Shown here: in pieces, positions 22,554-35,625 of the stretch
Layout: every line of letters begins with the position of its first letter
Numbering within the stretch: the first letter of the stretch is position 1
NCBI GenBank assembly: GCA_016946835.1
Contig: JACVTC010000198.1
Location: 1-64,000, forward strand
Direction: 5' to 3'
From: Neocallimastix lanati (nom. inval.)
Taxonomy: Eukaryota; Neocallimastigomycota; Neocallimastigomycetes; Neocallimastigales; Neocallimastigaceae
DNA length: 64,000 bases
Program-made: the position numbers and the translations under genes
Notes under the pieces: generated by a model
Told to the model about the DNA's origin: nothing
Databases searched by the model: none
Seen by the model: only the letters and a program-made list of their open reading frames with translations

Positions 22554-24240
22554 ATTATTTTTTATACTTTTATTATGAGTATTTTTTTTTTATATTTATT
22601 CAATTTTAATTTTGTTGTTCGTAATTGTGAAAATTTGCTTCCTTTTTATATTTTCTCATAAAACATCACAATATAACATTCATATTTATTAACTATTTAT
22701 TTCTATTTAAAATGATCCAATGGAATTTTTTACCGATAAGAAATATAAACTATAACTAAAAATGGTTAACTTAAATGATTAATACAAATATTATAATAAT
22801 TATGATGAAATTAAATCAATTTATTCATTTATTATTTTAATAATATTATATTGTCTTTAAAAATATTCAATTTAAGATCAATATAAAAATATTTAAATTA
22901 AAAATTTTTTTTTTTTTCATTTTCATTTTTTTTTTTTTTTGAAGATTTTAATTATTTATCTTATTATTTAAATTTTAATATAACTTTTTTTCCATAAAAA
23001 GTATAAATAATAAATATATATATATATAAATAATGAATAAATTAATATAAAAATTAAATTATTTTTATATTAATTTTATTTGTGATTAATGTTACATAAA
23101 TGAAAATAATTAATTTCATGCTTCAATTAAAATGATTTATAGGAGAATATTTTTAATTTATTTAAATATAAAAAGGGTTTTTTGAAACGACGGGGATTAT
23201 AATATTTATAAAAATATAGCTTATATCAGTGATTTTTAACGGATTTATAAGTTTGTGTTCAATATTTATTCATATTAACGATTTAAGTTCCCTAATTTAT
23301 GTTATATCATGGAACACAAATTTAAAAATCCGTTAAAGAGAACATGACTTTTTTTCGGAATGTTGAAATGAACTTAGATTCATAATTAAATGTAATTTGC
23401 TAATTATTATCAAAATATATAAATAATTAAATAAAATAAATAATAAATTTAATTATTATAATAATTAAATTTATAATTATTATTATTTATTAATATTATT
23501 ATAGTTATATATAGTTATATAAAAAATTATTTTCTTTAATAAAAGTTTTCAATAAAAATAAAATAATTATTATTATTATACTAACTGTTAATTTAAAAAA
23601 GATATATTTTCATTATTGGTATTTCATCAGTTATAATTTAAATTATCTATTAGTTGTTAAAATGATGTCTGAAATGATAAAAGCCTGCACATGAGACTTT
23701 TTTTTATTATATTTTTTATGATTTTGTCAATGTATTGTAAAAATAATACTAAATTTTGTAATAATTCTTTTTATCGCTCGGAGGATCTAGTTTTATAGAA
23801 CATAAGTGAAAATTAAAGAGAAAGAAAAAAAATTTTTTTTTTATTTCAAGAATATTCTGAGAATGCCGTTCAAGTTGAATAATAAGTTTTTTTTTATCAC
23901 ATCAATTTTTTTTCTTGAAAAAAGATATTAAATAAACATGAAAAATAAAAATAAATAAAAAAAGGGAGGAGTTAATAATAGGAATAAAAGAGTGTAACAT
24001 AAGAGCGTAAATTTTAATATATTTAGAGAATTTATTACTATGATTACCCTTTTAATACTCTTACTATTATTAAATTTTGTAATGATTAATATATAAATTA
24101 TAATCTATTATATTAAAAATATAAGGTTTTTAATTAATTTTTTATTTTTTTTTATACTATTTTTAATAATCTTTTATTATTATTTAAAATGAATATAGGC
24201 TAAGCGCATAAAAATGACTTTTTAAAAAAATTAAAAAAAA
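22554..24240. other. Upstream region of the secreted-protein gene, copy A
   Basis: No gene is seen. It contains the conserved inverted repeat at 23238-23334 and several T runs, and ends in GGCTAAGCGCATAAAAATGA. It is matched by 30219-31920. Confidence 0.7.
23238..23334. repeat. 23-bp inverted repeat with ~51-base loop
   Basis: AACGGATTT.TAA.TTTGTGTTC at 23238-23260 pairs with its reverse complement at 23312-23334, with two mismatches. It is present in both duplication copies. It could be a small MITE or a structured transcript; the sequence alone does not tell. Confidence 0.75.
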
Positions 24241-25180
24241 AAAATTAATAAAATAAAAATTAATAAAATATACTATTTTTGATAATCTTTTATTATTACT
24301 TAAAATTAATATAGTTTTTATAGACAGGGAAGAGAATTAGGCTAAGCATATAAAAATGACTTTAAAAAAAAAATAAAAATAAAAAAATTAATAAAATAAA
24401 ATATACTATTTTGGATAATTTTTTTTTATTATTACTTAAAATGAATATAGCTAAGCACATAAAAATGACATTTAAAAATTAATAAAATAAATTAATTTTT
24501 TTTATAGACTGAAAATATTTGTCTCCCACATATATTTATATAGGTGTATAAATAGAAATAATAAACTTTTTTATATATTTATTTATTATTTATTTATTTA
24601 TTTATTTAATATTTAATAATTTATGTTTATTTATTTATTTATTTAATATTTAATATTTATTTATTTATTAAAATTAATTAATATATATATTCTTTGGTTG
24701 ATTGGTTTTGTTCAATACTAAAATGGAGATTTTTTTTATGATTATTATATTTAAAATAATTTTATAGGCTAAGCACGTAAAAATGACATTAAAAAAAAAA
24801 ATTAAAATAAAAATTAATAAAATAAATTAATTTTTTTTATAGACTGAAGACTTTTGTCTCCCCCATATGTTTATATATGTATATAAATAGAAATAATAAA
24901 CTTTTTTATTTATTTATTTATTTATAATTTATTTATTTATTTATTTAATATTTAATATATTTAATATTTAATATTTAATATTTAATATTTATTTATTTAT
25001 TATTTATTTATTTAATATTTAATATTTATTTATTTATTATTTATTTATTTAATATTTAATATTTATTTATTTATATTTATTTATTTATTCATTTATTTAT
25101 TAAAATTAATTAATACATATTCTTTGATTGATTGGTTTTGTTCAATACTAAAACGGAGATTTTTTTAAGATTATTATATT
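24181..25180. repeat. Tandem duplication block with GGCTAAGC motif
   Basis: The motif GGCTAAGC.CATAAAAATGAC or a close variant occurs at about 24197, 24331, 24442 and 24768. The following pieces also repeat: GACTGAA...TTGTCTCCC at 24508 and 24841, and TTGATTGGTTTTGTTCAATA at 24699 and 25129. A ~340-430-bp unit has been duplicated with divergence. No gene. Confidence 0.75.
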
Positions 25181-26224
25181 TAAAATAATTTTTTATTTTT
25201 TTATTATTTATAAATAATAAGTAATAAAAATTATTTATAAATAAATATTAATAAATAAATTATAAATAATAAATAATAATAAAAATTATTTATAAATAAA
25301 TATTTATTAATAAATTATAAAAAATAAATATTAAATATTAAATATTAATTAATAATAAATTATATATATACATTTAAAGTGACTTTTTCATGAATAAAAT
25401 ATCACTTATATAAAAATTATATAAAAATAATAATAGTAAATAAATAAAACATATTAAAAAAAAAAAAATAAAAATAAAAAAAAATTATTAATAACATATT
25501 AATTATTAATTATTTAATAAAATATTAACAAAAATAAAAACAATTATAGACTATAATAGAATAGATATTTATTAATTATAAAACTTTTAATAATAAAATA
25601 TAACTTAAATAAAATAAAATAAAAATAAAAATAATATAAAATAGTATATGTAACAATAACAACTGATAATAATGAATGAATAATTGATATTAATTATTTG
25701 TTGAGTAATTTATAGAAATTATTTTTAAATAATTAATATATTAAAAGTAATATTTATAATAATAATAAAATATAACTGAAATGAAATAAAATAAAATAAA
25801 AATAAAAATAATATAAAATAGTATATGTAACAATAACAACTGATAATAATGGATAATTGATATTAATTATTTGTAAGTAATTAATAGTAATTATTTTTAA
25901 ATAATTAGTATTTATAAGCAATATTTATAAGTAATTAATAAGCTAACTATTAGTATATATAAATTTTATTATTCATCAATTCTTTTTTAAATATAGATTA
26001 TTTATTTATATATTTATATATTTATTTATTTATTTATTTATTATTTTTATAGGTATTTTAATTGATATAATAATGTTATAAGCATTGATAATGGTTAAAG
26101 GTTAATATATATACAATTAATAAATTTTTAAATATGATATAATGAAATTTATAGATAAAAATAATATAATTTTAAATAGAATAAATATATATATATATAT
26201 AAAATATTAAATGTTTTAAATAAA
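25181..26224. other. Gene-free AT-rich stretch with a ~185-bp direct repeat
   Basis: The segment containing TATATGTAACAATAACAACTG occurs twice (about 25646 and 25821) with its surroundings, a tandem duplication. Nothing coding is visible. Confidence 0.7.
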
Positions 26225-27295
26225 TTATGATTTTTTTTTTTTTTTTTTTTTTTTAAAAGATGGGTAAGAATTTTTAATTTTTTCATATAATTCTAGTTTA
26301 GTTTGAAGGAGAGCTTGTGAATCTCCACATAGACATACAAAGGTGGTTGTGATACCAGATTTTATAACTTGTGAAAAAATATTAAAGATAAACATACCAA
26401 TTAAAACGGCAAAAATAGTGAAAATCATTACAGTATCTACACTTTGATCCATTAATATAGCAGTTATGAATGTAATCATTGCTGATAAACCACCAATGCT
26501 CATATAAGCAAATAAAAATAACGTATTAATCATACAATCATTAATTAATGCATTCATTTCATCCGTCTTACAAAGAGTCCAGGTATTCTTAGCGGCTTGA
26601 ATGTATGGTTTACCATAAATAACAACTTCCTTGAAAGCGTAAATGTTAAAATATTTGACCATATTTTTAATCCATGAAAAGACATAATTACAACAATAAT
26701 TTAAAGTTTTAATAATAACTTCCAAGTCGTCATTCTCACTTTCAGCTTTAGTAAGAGATTTTATGGTATCAATAATGGCAATAAATATACTACCAAAACA
26801 AATTGAACCGAAACTAGTAGTTAAAGCACGCTTGGTAGATCTTAAAGTTAGGTTCTTAAACATCCACTTTAATTTTTTTAGTTTCTGGTTCGATAACACC
26901 ACGGAAATAGTAATCAGAGAATACACCAGATACAATAACATGAACCGTGTTTTTAATAATTTGATAATAATAATAAAACGTAAAGATGATGAAAAAATAT
27001 AAGGAAATGGCGATAATATGAGGTGCATCATAAAATGTATCACTACTCAAATAAGCAAAAAACTAAAGCCAATAAATCCATGACATACAGCAGAAATGAT
27101 ACAACCAAGAAAACCAATAAAAACTTTAGCTGGGAATTCTCTTTTAACAGAAGTAGCATTTTTTAAAATTATTTTGGCGAATACAATTTTTTTTCTAATA
27201 AAATACCAACCTATACCATAAGTAGTCTCAAGTACGATTGGAATAATAGCAAAAAAAGAGGAAACCATAAATACACAGGCAGCATTATTATTCAA
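26225..27295 (-). pseudogene. Choline-transporter-like (CTL/Pns1, SLC44 family) gene, broken
   Basis: Multi-pass membrane protein of the CTL/Pns1 family. Conserved blocks in order: GIGWYFIRKKIVFAKIILKN (5' part), YQIIKNTVHVIVSGVFSDYY, TKRALTTSFGSICFGSIF, YFNIYAFKEVVIYGKPYIQA, ALINDCMINTLFLFAYMSIG, and GITTTFVCLCGDSQALLQTK. Three reading frames are needed: one shift in a T run near 27055 and one extra T near 26868. The N-terminal cytoplasmic part and first membrane segments are missing; the coding similarity stops at an ATT microsatellite at 27341. Either a pseudogene or, less likely, homopolymer sequencing errors plus a missing first exon. It sits between the two duplication copies. Confidence 0.82.
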
Positions 27296-27339
27296 ATCAA
27301 ATCACTCGCAACAAACAAGTACTACAATAGCAAGTAATC

Positions 27340-27610
<271 letters not shown>

Positions 27611-28169
27611 GTGAAGCAACAAATAAATTAATTAAAACAAACAATAAGCAATCAAATATATATATCTAATTGTAAAATAGATATTTAAATAATAAAATAT
27701 TTTTACAAATATATACTCCTATGAAATAATTTCTAAATATTTTTATATTTTGAAACCATTACGGCCAGTGAATGTGAAATTATCTTTTATGAAAGACAAC
27801 CGTCTTATAAAACAACTAATAAACCCCCACTTTTTTTTTTTTTTGTTCAATTCATTATTATAAAAATAATGTTATTATTATTTAAAAAAACTATTAGTTT
27901 TATTTATTATTAAAAAGTTAAAAAAGTTTGAACTTTAATAACTGACTTTTTAATTTTTTTTATTCTACACTTTGTTATTAATAAGTACTTATCATTCTAA
28001 TTTACTTATGGAATATTATACTAAAACTTTCTTTTCTTTGACTAAGGGTCATAGAATTAAATTTTATTTATAATATAAATTTACATATAAAAAAAAAACT
28101 ATATATTATCTCTATAATATCATATAAAAAAATCTATATATTTAAAAGATTAAAAAAATTTAAAACTAT

Positions 28170-28340
28170 CTTAAGTAAGATGCTGCAATAGCATCCAACT
28201 GTTCCCATTCCTCAATCATGACAGGATCTGGGATAGCATCCTTCATTCTCAATTCTGTATTAGGTGGAAAAAACCTCTTATCTTTTCAACATTGATGCTC
28301 TTAACAATTTTTCTTTTAAGACTATACCAATCTAAATGTA
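28170..28340 (-). pseudogene. Unidentified protein C-terminus relic (copy B)
   Basis: The minus strand gives LDWYSLKRKIVKSINVEKI, FFPPNTELRM and DPVMIEEWEQLDAIAASYLR, then a stop. It lacks the short insertion of copy A and reads through in one frame from LDWY to the stop, so it is the better guide to the ancestral protein. Family unknown. Confidence 0.45.
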
Positions 28341-28487
28341 GTTTGAAGGATTACTAACTGGAGAGGAAAGCCGAGAATTCCACAAAATATGGAATGGAAG
28401 AATTTAGAAATAAGTCTAGAGAATTACATGACATAAATGATGCAATCTAATAAAAAAATTTATTTATCAATAAATTTCTTAAATTTT

Positions 28488-28621
<134 letters not shown>

Positions 28622-29115
28622 ATGTAATTTTCATTTGAAATATTAACATATACATTTTTTTTAACCAGAATCTTTCTATTTTTAATGTTTTATATTCTAT
28701 GATTATTTTTAATTTTCCTATTTTAAAATTTTCTCTTTTGTATAATTCATTGATCAAAAAATTTTGTATTTCAATACAAATAATAATTAACTAATTATAA
28801 TTGAATTTAATTATTCAATAAATTTAAGGATAATTAAAATTTTAATTATTTTATTTTTATATTATTTTATTTCTTAATACATTTTTCTTTTAATAACAAA
28901 TTATATTTGATTTATAATTTATAAAATTTTAATGTTTTTTATTTTTTTTATAATCATTTGAATATTAGAATATAATATTTACTTTTTTACTTTTTTATAA
29001 AATAAATATTATACTATGTATTTCATATTTTATATATTATATTTTTTTTTAAATAATTTAAAAAAATATATTATCTAAATAATTTATTAATTTAATATTA
29101 TATAATTTTTTTTTT

Positions 29116-29164
<49 letters not shown>

Positions 29165-29360
29165 GTACTTTAATTTTTTTTGTGATATTTTTATCTTTTT
29201 TTTTTAATTTTTTTTATTTATTTTTATTCTTTTTTAATTTTTTTTTATTTTTAGGAAAATATCAATACTTATTTATCAATAATAGTTTAAAAATAATTAA
29301 TGTTTAAAACATCTTGAATGATTTAAACATATTTTTTGCACTTCACTTCTTAGAGTTTGT

Positions 29361-30218
29361 TTAATAATCAATACTATTATCAGAAATAGTATAAGGATAA
29401 CCCCAGTATTTTTTAAAATCATCAGTAATTCTATTTTTGCAAATATACCAATTAGGAGTTCTACTATTTCTATTACCATTAAAATCATCGAAAGCAGCTT
29501 GACAAGCTGCTAAAGGACAATAAATAGTTTTTATTTCATTATTTCCAATTTGAGCAGTTTTCCCATTATATTTCCAAGTTTTATCCTTTAACTTACGATA
29601 GCATCTATCAATACAATAGGAATTACCACCCTTACATTTGTAACTAGATTTATTATTATTAGATTTATTATCATTATTATTTTTGGAGGATTCTTCAACC
29701 ATGAATGCATAAGTTCTATAAGCTTTATCAAGAGTTCCTTCATATTTGGGGGCTTCATAATCTTTTCTCATTGGTCCTGAACAGAATTCTCTATCCATAT
29801 AAACTCCACCATTAGAATAAAGTTGACAACATTCAGTAAAACTTTTGTCATTAGGTTTACCATAATTATAACAACCATAGAACGTTAATGCACCAGTTTT
29901 TTTCCAGTATAAACGATATCCAGAACTTGAGCAAATTTCAGTTCTTCCATATGGCATAATTTTAATATCTTTACAAGTACCACCTTGAATTTGCTCTAAA
30001 TGTCTGTAATCGCCTTTACTATCTTCATATTCTAAAGCTAATTTATTAGCTTTACAGAAGGTCTTGATAACAACACGGGTTTTATCAAGTTTAGAAAATT
30101 TATTACATATTTTATACCACTTGTTGATGGTATCTTGATTTTCTGATCTTTTCTCTACTGCACGAGTTTGTGCAATAGTCATTAATAAACAAGTATATAA
30201 TAATTTCTTGAAATTCAT
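29361..30218 (-). CDS. Secreted Cys-rich protein of unknown function (copy B)
   Basis: Paralogue of the gene at 21696-22553, 285 residues, same signal peptide, Lys-Arg site, 14 mature Cys and Asn/Ser linker; see that entry. The frame happens to be open 16 codons further upstream (to 30266) because a poly-A tract differs in length, but the Met opening the signal peptide is kept as the start in both copies. Upstream sequence is as conserved as the gene, so both copies probably share their promoter. Confidence 0.85.
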   Translation of the reverse strand: MNFKKLLYTCLLMTIAQTRAVEKRSENQDTINKWYKICNKFSKLDKTRVVIKTFCKANKLALEYEDSKGDYRHLEQIQGGTCKDIKIMPYGRTEICSSSGYRLYWKKTGALTFYGCYNYGKPNDKSFTECCQLYSNGGVYMDREFCSGPMRKDYEAPKYEGTLDKAYRTYAFMVEESSKNNNDNKSNNNKSSYKCKGGNSYCIDRCYRKLKDKTWKYNGKTAQIGNNEIKTIYCPLAACQAAFDDFNGNRNSRTPNWYICKNRITDDFKKYWGYPYTISDNSIDY

Positions 30219-30900
30219 ATTATTTTTTATACTTTTATTATGAGTTTTTTTTTTATATTTATTCAATTTTAATTTTGTTGTTCGTAATTGTGAAAATTTG
30301 CTTCCTTTTTATATTTTCTCATAAAACATCACAATATATCATTCATATTTATTAACTATTTATTTCTATTTAAAATGATCCAATGAAATTTATTACTGAT
30401 AAGAAATATAAACTATAACTAAAAATGGTTAACTTAAATGATTAATACAAATATTATAATAATTATGATGAAATTAAATCAATTTATTCATTTATTATTT
30501 TAATAATATTATATTGTCTTTAAAAATATTCAATTTAAGATCAATATAAAAATATTTAAATTAAAATTTTTTTTTTTTTTCATTTTCATTTTTTTTTTTT
30601 TTTGAAGATTTTAATTATTTATCTTATTATTTAAATTTTAATATAACTTTTTTTCCATAAAAAGTATAAATAATAAATATATATATATATAAATAATGAA
30701 TAAATTAATATAAAAATTAAATTATTTTTATATTAATTTTATTTGTGATTAATGTTACATAAATGAAAATAATTAATTTCATGCTTCAATTAAAATGATT
30801 TATAGGAGAATATTTTTATTTTATTTAAATATAAAAAGGGTTTTTTGAAACGACGGGGATTATAATATTTATAAAAATATAGCTTATATCAGTGATTTTT

Positions 30901-30997
30901 AACGGATTTATAAGTTTATGTTCAATATTTATTCATATTAACGATTTAAGTTCCCTAATTTATGTTATATCATGGAACACAAATTTAAAAATCCGTT
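30901..30997. repeat. 23-bp inverted repeat (copy B)
   Basis: Same structure as at 23238-23334; arms 30901-30923 and 30975-30997. One arm carries a further G-to-A difference in the TTTGTG part. Confidence 0.75.
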
Positions 30998-31920
30998 AAA
31001 GAGAACATGACTTTTTTTCGGAATGTTGAAATGAACTTAGATTCATAATTAAATGTAATTTGCTAATTATTATCAAAATATATAAATAATTAAATAAAAT
31101 AAATAATAAATTTAATTATTATAATAATTAAATTTATAATTATTATTATTTATTAATATTATTATAGTTATATATAGTTATATAAAAATTTTTTTTCTTT
31201 AATAAAAGTTTTCAATAAAAATAAAATAATAATTATTATTATACTAACTGTTAATTTAAAAAAGATATATTTTCATTATTGGTATTTCATCAGGTATAAT
31301 TTAAATTATCTATTAGTTGCTAAAATGATGTCTGAAATGATAAAAGCCTGCACATGAGACTTTTTTTTATTACATTTTTTATGATTTTGTCAATGTATTG
31401 TAAAAAAAATACTAAATTTTGTAATAATTCTTTTTACCGCTTCGGAGGATCTAGTTTTATAGAACATAAGTGAAAATTAAAGAGAAAAAAATTTTTTTTC
31501 TTTTTTTATTTCAAAAATATTCTGAGAATGCCGTTCAAGTTGAATAATAAGTTTTTTTTTTATCACATCAATTTTTATTTTCTTGAAAAAAGATATTAAA
31601 TAAACAAATAAAATAAAAATAAATAAAAAAAGGGAGGAGTTAATAATAGGAATAAAAGAGTGTAACATAAGAACATAAATTTTAATATATTTAGAGAATT
31701 TATTACTATGATTATCCCTTTACTACTCTTACTATTATTAAATTTTGTAATGATTAATACATAAATTATAATCTATTATATTAATAATATAGGGTTCATA
31801 ATTAATTTTTTATTTTTTTTATACTATTTTTGATAATCTTTTATTATTATTTAAAATGAATATAGGCTAAGCGCATAAAAATGACTTTATAAAAAAAAAA
31901 TAAAAAATTAAAAAAAAAAA

Positions 31921-32836
31921 TTAATAAAATAAAAAATTAAAAAAAAATAAAATTTTAATAAAATAAATGAATAGAAATAATATAAACTTTTTTAATATTG
32001 ATTAAAAATTTGATTTATGGAAAATATTAATACATATTTATATATTAATTAAAAGTTTGATTTATGGAAAATATTAATATATATATATTAAAAATTTGAT
32101 TTATGGAAAACATTAATATATATATATATTTAAAAAAAAGGTAAATAGTATCAAGATATTAAATTTGAAATTAAAAATAATTTCATTGAATAACATTACA
32201 GTTTAGAGATTAGAAATAGATAAGGAATAATTTTATATAATAATATGTTGAAATAAGGATTGAGAGAGAGGGTGTGTTGCATTTCGTCTAATTTTATGTT
32301 TTATTGTGGTGTATTACATTATTTTTTTTTTTTTTTTCATTTATTTTTATCTTTTTTATTTTTATTCATTTATTATAATCTTTATTTATATCAATACATC
32401 AATATGAAAAATAAAATTTGAGGAAAATTCAAATTGAGGAAAATTCAAATTGAGGAAATGTAACTTGGCTAAATTCATCACATTCGATTAAGAAACCTTT
32501 TATAAATTTTATTAATTTTTATTATATTTAAATCATAACAAAAATAAATATCGTTCTTAGTTACAATTAAAATATATGTATGTTATATGTATTAAATAAT
32601 AATAATAAAGAAAGAATGTATTTTTAATAATAATAATAATAATATTAGTAGTAACTCTAGTAGTAGCAGGTTCTGATGATTGTTTTGAAGTATTCTTAGT
32701 TAATTTAGATTTAAAATTTTATTTTTTATTTTTTTATTATCAACGGAAATTCTTGAGAAATTTTATTTTACATAAAAATTACATTGTTTAATGTAATCAT
32801 ATTATTTTAATATTTATTAATAAAGTATTATTTTAT
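31921..32836. other. Gene-free stretch with MITE-end fragments
   Basis: It holds three repeats of a unit containing TTTGATTTATGGAAAA.ATTA (about 32009-32117), a MITE-type end GGGTGTGTTGCATTTCG at 32270-32287, and three copies of a ~20-bp unit containing AAATTGAGGAAAATTC (32414-32460). No gene. Confidence 0.65.
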
Positions 32837-33123
32837 GGGTGTGGGGCATTTCGCCAAGTTGCATTTAGCCAAATTGAAAATTATTAAATAAATAAATAAA
32901 TCAATAAATAAAATTAAATATTATTAATATCGCATAAAAACAATTTTAAAAAAAATTATTTTGAATTAATATTTATTTATTTATTCATTTATTTATAACA
33001 ATACTCCACTTGTCGAAATGCAACCTGACGAAATGCAACTTTGGGAAATACAACATTTTAATACTACCCCACTTGGCGAAATGCAACCTGGCGAAATGCA
33101 ATTTGGGGAAATGCAACTCTCCC
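32837..33123. mobile_element. MITE (~287 bp), complete, 9-bp target duplication
   Basis: Left end GGGTGTGGGGCATTTCGCCA and right end GCAACTCTCCC are imperfect terminal inverted repeats (about 31 of 40 positions match). They are built of short tandem subunits around GCATTTCGCCAAGTT. The element is flanked by a perfect 9-bp direct repeat TTATTTTAT (32828-32836 and 33124-33132). Nine-base duplications are typical of Mutator-like (MULE) transposition. The interior is AT-rich with no coding sequence, so it is non-autonomous. Confidence 0.8.
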
Positions 33124-33762
33124 TTATTTTATAAACCTAATTGTTTAGTTGAAGTTTTATTCATTTGAGTGTTTAATTTTCTTTTATTATGAAATAAATT
33201 TTAAAAAATTTTGTTATTTATAATAATTGTTAAAATATGATTATGTTATAAATAATATAATTTTTTTATTAACAATAAACAAATTTTATAATATATATAT
33301 TATTATTTAATTTTAATAATTAATTTTAGTAATATTTAATAAATATATAAATTTAAAAAATTTATTCTTACGCTCAAATTTAATACATAAACTTTGAAAT
33401 TATAAAATTTTTTTAATAGTAAAAATTATTTTAAAAAGAGAATAAATGAATAAATACAATAATTATTAAAGTATTTTTAATCTTTATTAGATTAGGTTAG
33501 CTTAAGAACATTAAAATATATTTTTATGATAAAATATTATTATTTTAAATATATATTTTTATAATTAAAATATTGTTATAATATTATTTTTTTACAAAAT
33601 ATTAAAATATATCTTTATAATTAAATTTATTTTTATAATTAAATATTATTAATAATTATTTTATTTTAAAAAATATCTATAATTAATTATAAAATATAAT
33701 AAAAACAAGTTTAAAAAAATTATTTTGAATTTTTATTTATTTATTCATTCATTTACTTATAT
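33124..33762. other. AT-rich stretch, left part of a split MITE copy
   Basis: No gene. The last ~80 bases (about 33690-33762) resemble the interior of the 32837 MITE (TTTAAAAAAATTATTTTGAA shared), suggesting they are the left half of a related copy split by the insertion at 33772. Its left terminus is not recognisable. Confidence 0.5.
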
Positions 33763-33771
33763 CAATAAGCC

Positions 33772-34327
33772 GGGGGAGGAGCATTTCGCAAAATTTCATT
33801 TCGGAAAAGTTTCATTTCGCAAAATTTTAATAAATAAATAAATTAATAATAAAATAAATAAATAATATATATAATTTAAATAAAAAACTAAATAAATAAA
33901 AATAAATATATAAAACTATAATAAATAAATAAATTTTAAAATTAAATTTTTAAAAAAAAATATACATATATATATGGACATATATATATTAAATATACAT
34001 TATATAATAATAAATATTCATTATAATTAACGCTTTAAAAAAATAAAATATTTTATCATATGTTTTAAACGTTTTATAATTTTTTAAAATATATATAAGA
34101 ATTTTATATATATATAAAAAAATAAGTATTAATAATTTAAAAGATGTAAAGGATAATAATTTAAAATATAATTGTTAAATTTAAAATATAATTATTAAAA
34201 AAAATATTAAAAAATAATATTTAAATAATTAATTGATCATTTTACACCTTTTAAGTCCTTGCGCAGTATTTTAAAAATTTTAAATTGCTAATAAATTTTT
34301 TTAATAAAAAAATATTTATAAATAATT

Positions 34328-34381
<54 letters not shown>

Positions 34382-34600
34382 TGAGGACATCATAAAAAAG
34401 GGAGTTAAAAGTAGCCCAAAATTAGGATGATTTTAGGTGGTATCTATTTTTTTATTTTTTATTTTTTATTTTTTATTTTATATTTTTTATTTTTATTTTA
34501 TATATTTTTTTTTTTTTTATTTTTTATTTTATATTTTATATTTTTATTTTATATTTTTATATTTTTTTTATATTTTTTTTATTTTTTATTTTTTATTTTA

Positions 34601-34635
<35 letters not shown>

Positions 34636-34993
34636 ATATTTTTTTTTATTTTTTTTATTTTTATTTTTTATTTTTTATTTTATATATATATATATTTTTT
34701 TTATTTTTTATTTTTATTTTATATTTTATATTTTATATTTTATATTTTTTTTATATTTTATACATTATATTTTTTTTTTATCTTATATTTTTATATTTTA
34801 TATTTTTTATATTTTATACTTCATATTTTTTTTTTTTATTTTATATTTTTATATTTTATATTTTATATTTTATATTTTATATATTTTTTTTTTTATTTTT
34901 TATTTATTTATTTTATTATTTATTTATCTATTTATTAAAATTTTGCGAAATGAAACTTTTCCGAAATGAATTTTTACGAAATGACACACACTC
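33772..34993. mobile_element. Larger MITE-like element (~1.2 kb) nested in another MITE
   Basis: The ends form ~60-bp terminal inverted repeats: left GGGGGAGGAGCATTTCGCAA onward, right (reverse complement) GAGTGTGTGTCATTTCGTAA onward, sharing an almost perfect inner part with ATTTCGGAAAAGTTTCATTT. A perfect 9-bp direct repeat CAATAAGCC flanks it (33763-33771 and 34994-35002). The interior is low complexity (poly-A at 34330-34379, TTTTTA-rich 34440-34920) and codes for nothing convincing. The open frames at 34427-35102 are low-complexity artefacts. Confidence 0.8.
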
Positions 34994-35002
34994 CAATAAG
35001 CC

Positions 35003-35088
35003 ATTTGTCGAAATGCAACTTAGGGAAATGCAACATTTTAATAATACGCCACTTGGCGAAATGCAATCTGGCGAAATGCAACTCTCCC
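35003..35088. mobile_element. Right end of the MITE that hosts the nested insertion
   Basis: Three subunits of the type GCGAAATGCAAC (about 35008, 35055, 35070) and the terminal CAACTCTCCC match the right end of the 32837 MITE, with the same spacing element ACATTTTAATA between subunits. It is separated from its left half by the 33772 element. Confidence 0.75.
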
Positions 35089-35268
35089 GTATAATTGCAT
35101 AAAATAATAAATTAATATATTATTATTTTATAAATTAAGGTTAGAATTAATAAATCATTTATGTAAAAAAAAAAAAAATTACTTTTTATTTTTTTTTTAT
35201 TTTTAATTAATATGTATACAATAATAATTAGTATTATTAATCTTTTATTATTATTATATTTATAATTA

Positions 35269-35301
<33 letters not shown>

Positions 35302-35326
35302 ATGATATAGAAATATAAAAGTTTTA

Positions 35327-35360
<34 letters not shown>

Positions 35361-35625
35361 TTTAATTAATGTATTTAGATAATATAAATTTTTCAATTTT
35401 AAAAATCATTTTATTTATTTAATATAATATAGAACTTAATGATGCATTACATTTAAATTTAATTCAATTTTAAAATATCAGAATAAATCAAATTATACTT
35501 AGTTATAAAATGAAAACAGAGATAACGCTTTTACATATATAGGATTGGGATCAATTAAAATAATTTTTTAATTTATTTCTTTTTTTTTTTTTAATGTATA
35601 TAAAATATATATACTATAAAATAAA
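35089..35625. other. Upstream region of the ankyrin gene
   Basis: AT-rich, with poly-T (35270-35290) and an ATT run (35328-35360). TATA-like sequence lies at about 35597-35621 just before the start codon. No separate gene. Confidence 0.6.

Noticed and set aside
27047-27050. Introns to explain the frame changes in the CTL gene
   Set aside because: The shifts are one base in T runs with no space for a GT-AG intron; point indels fit better.
34427-35102. Two overlapping hydrophobic open frames
   Set aside because: Low-complexity TTTTTA sequence inside the MITE-like element; no start context, no recognisable domain.
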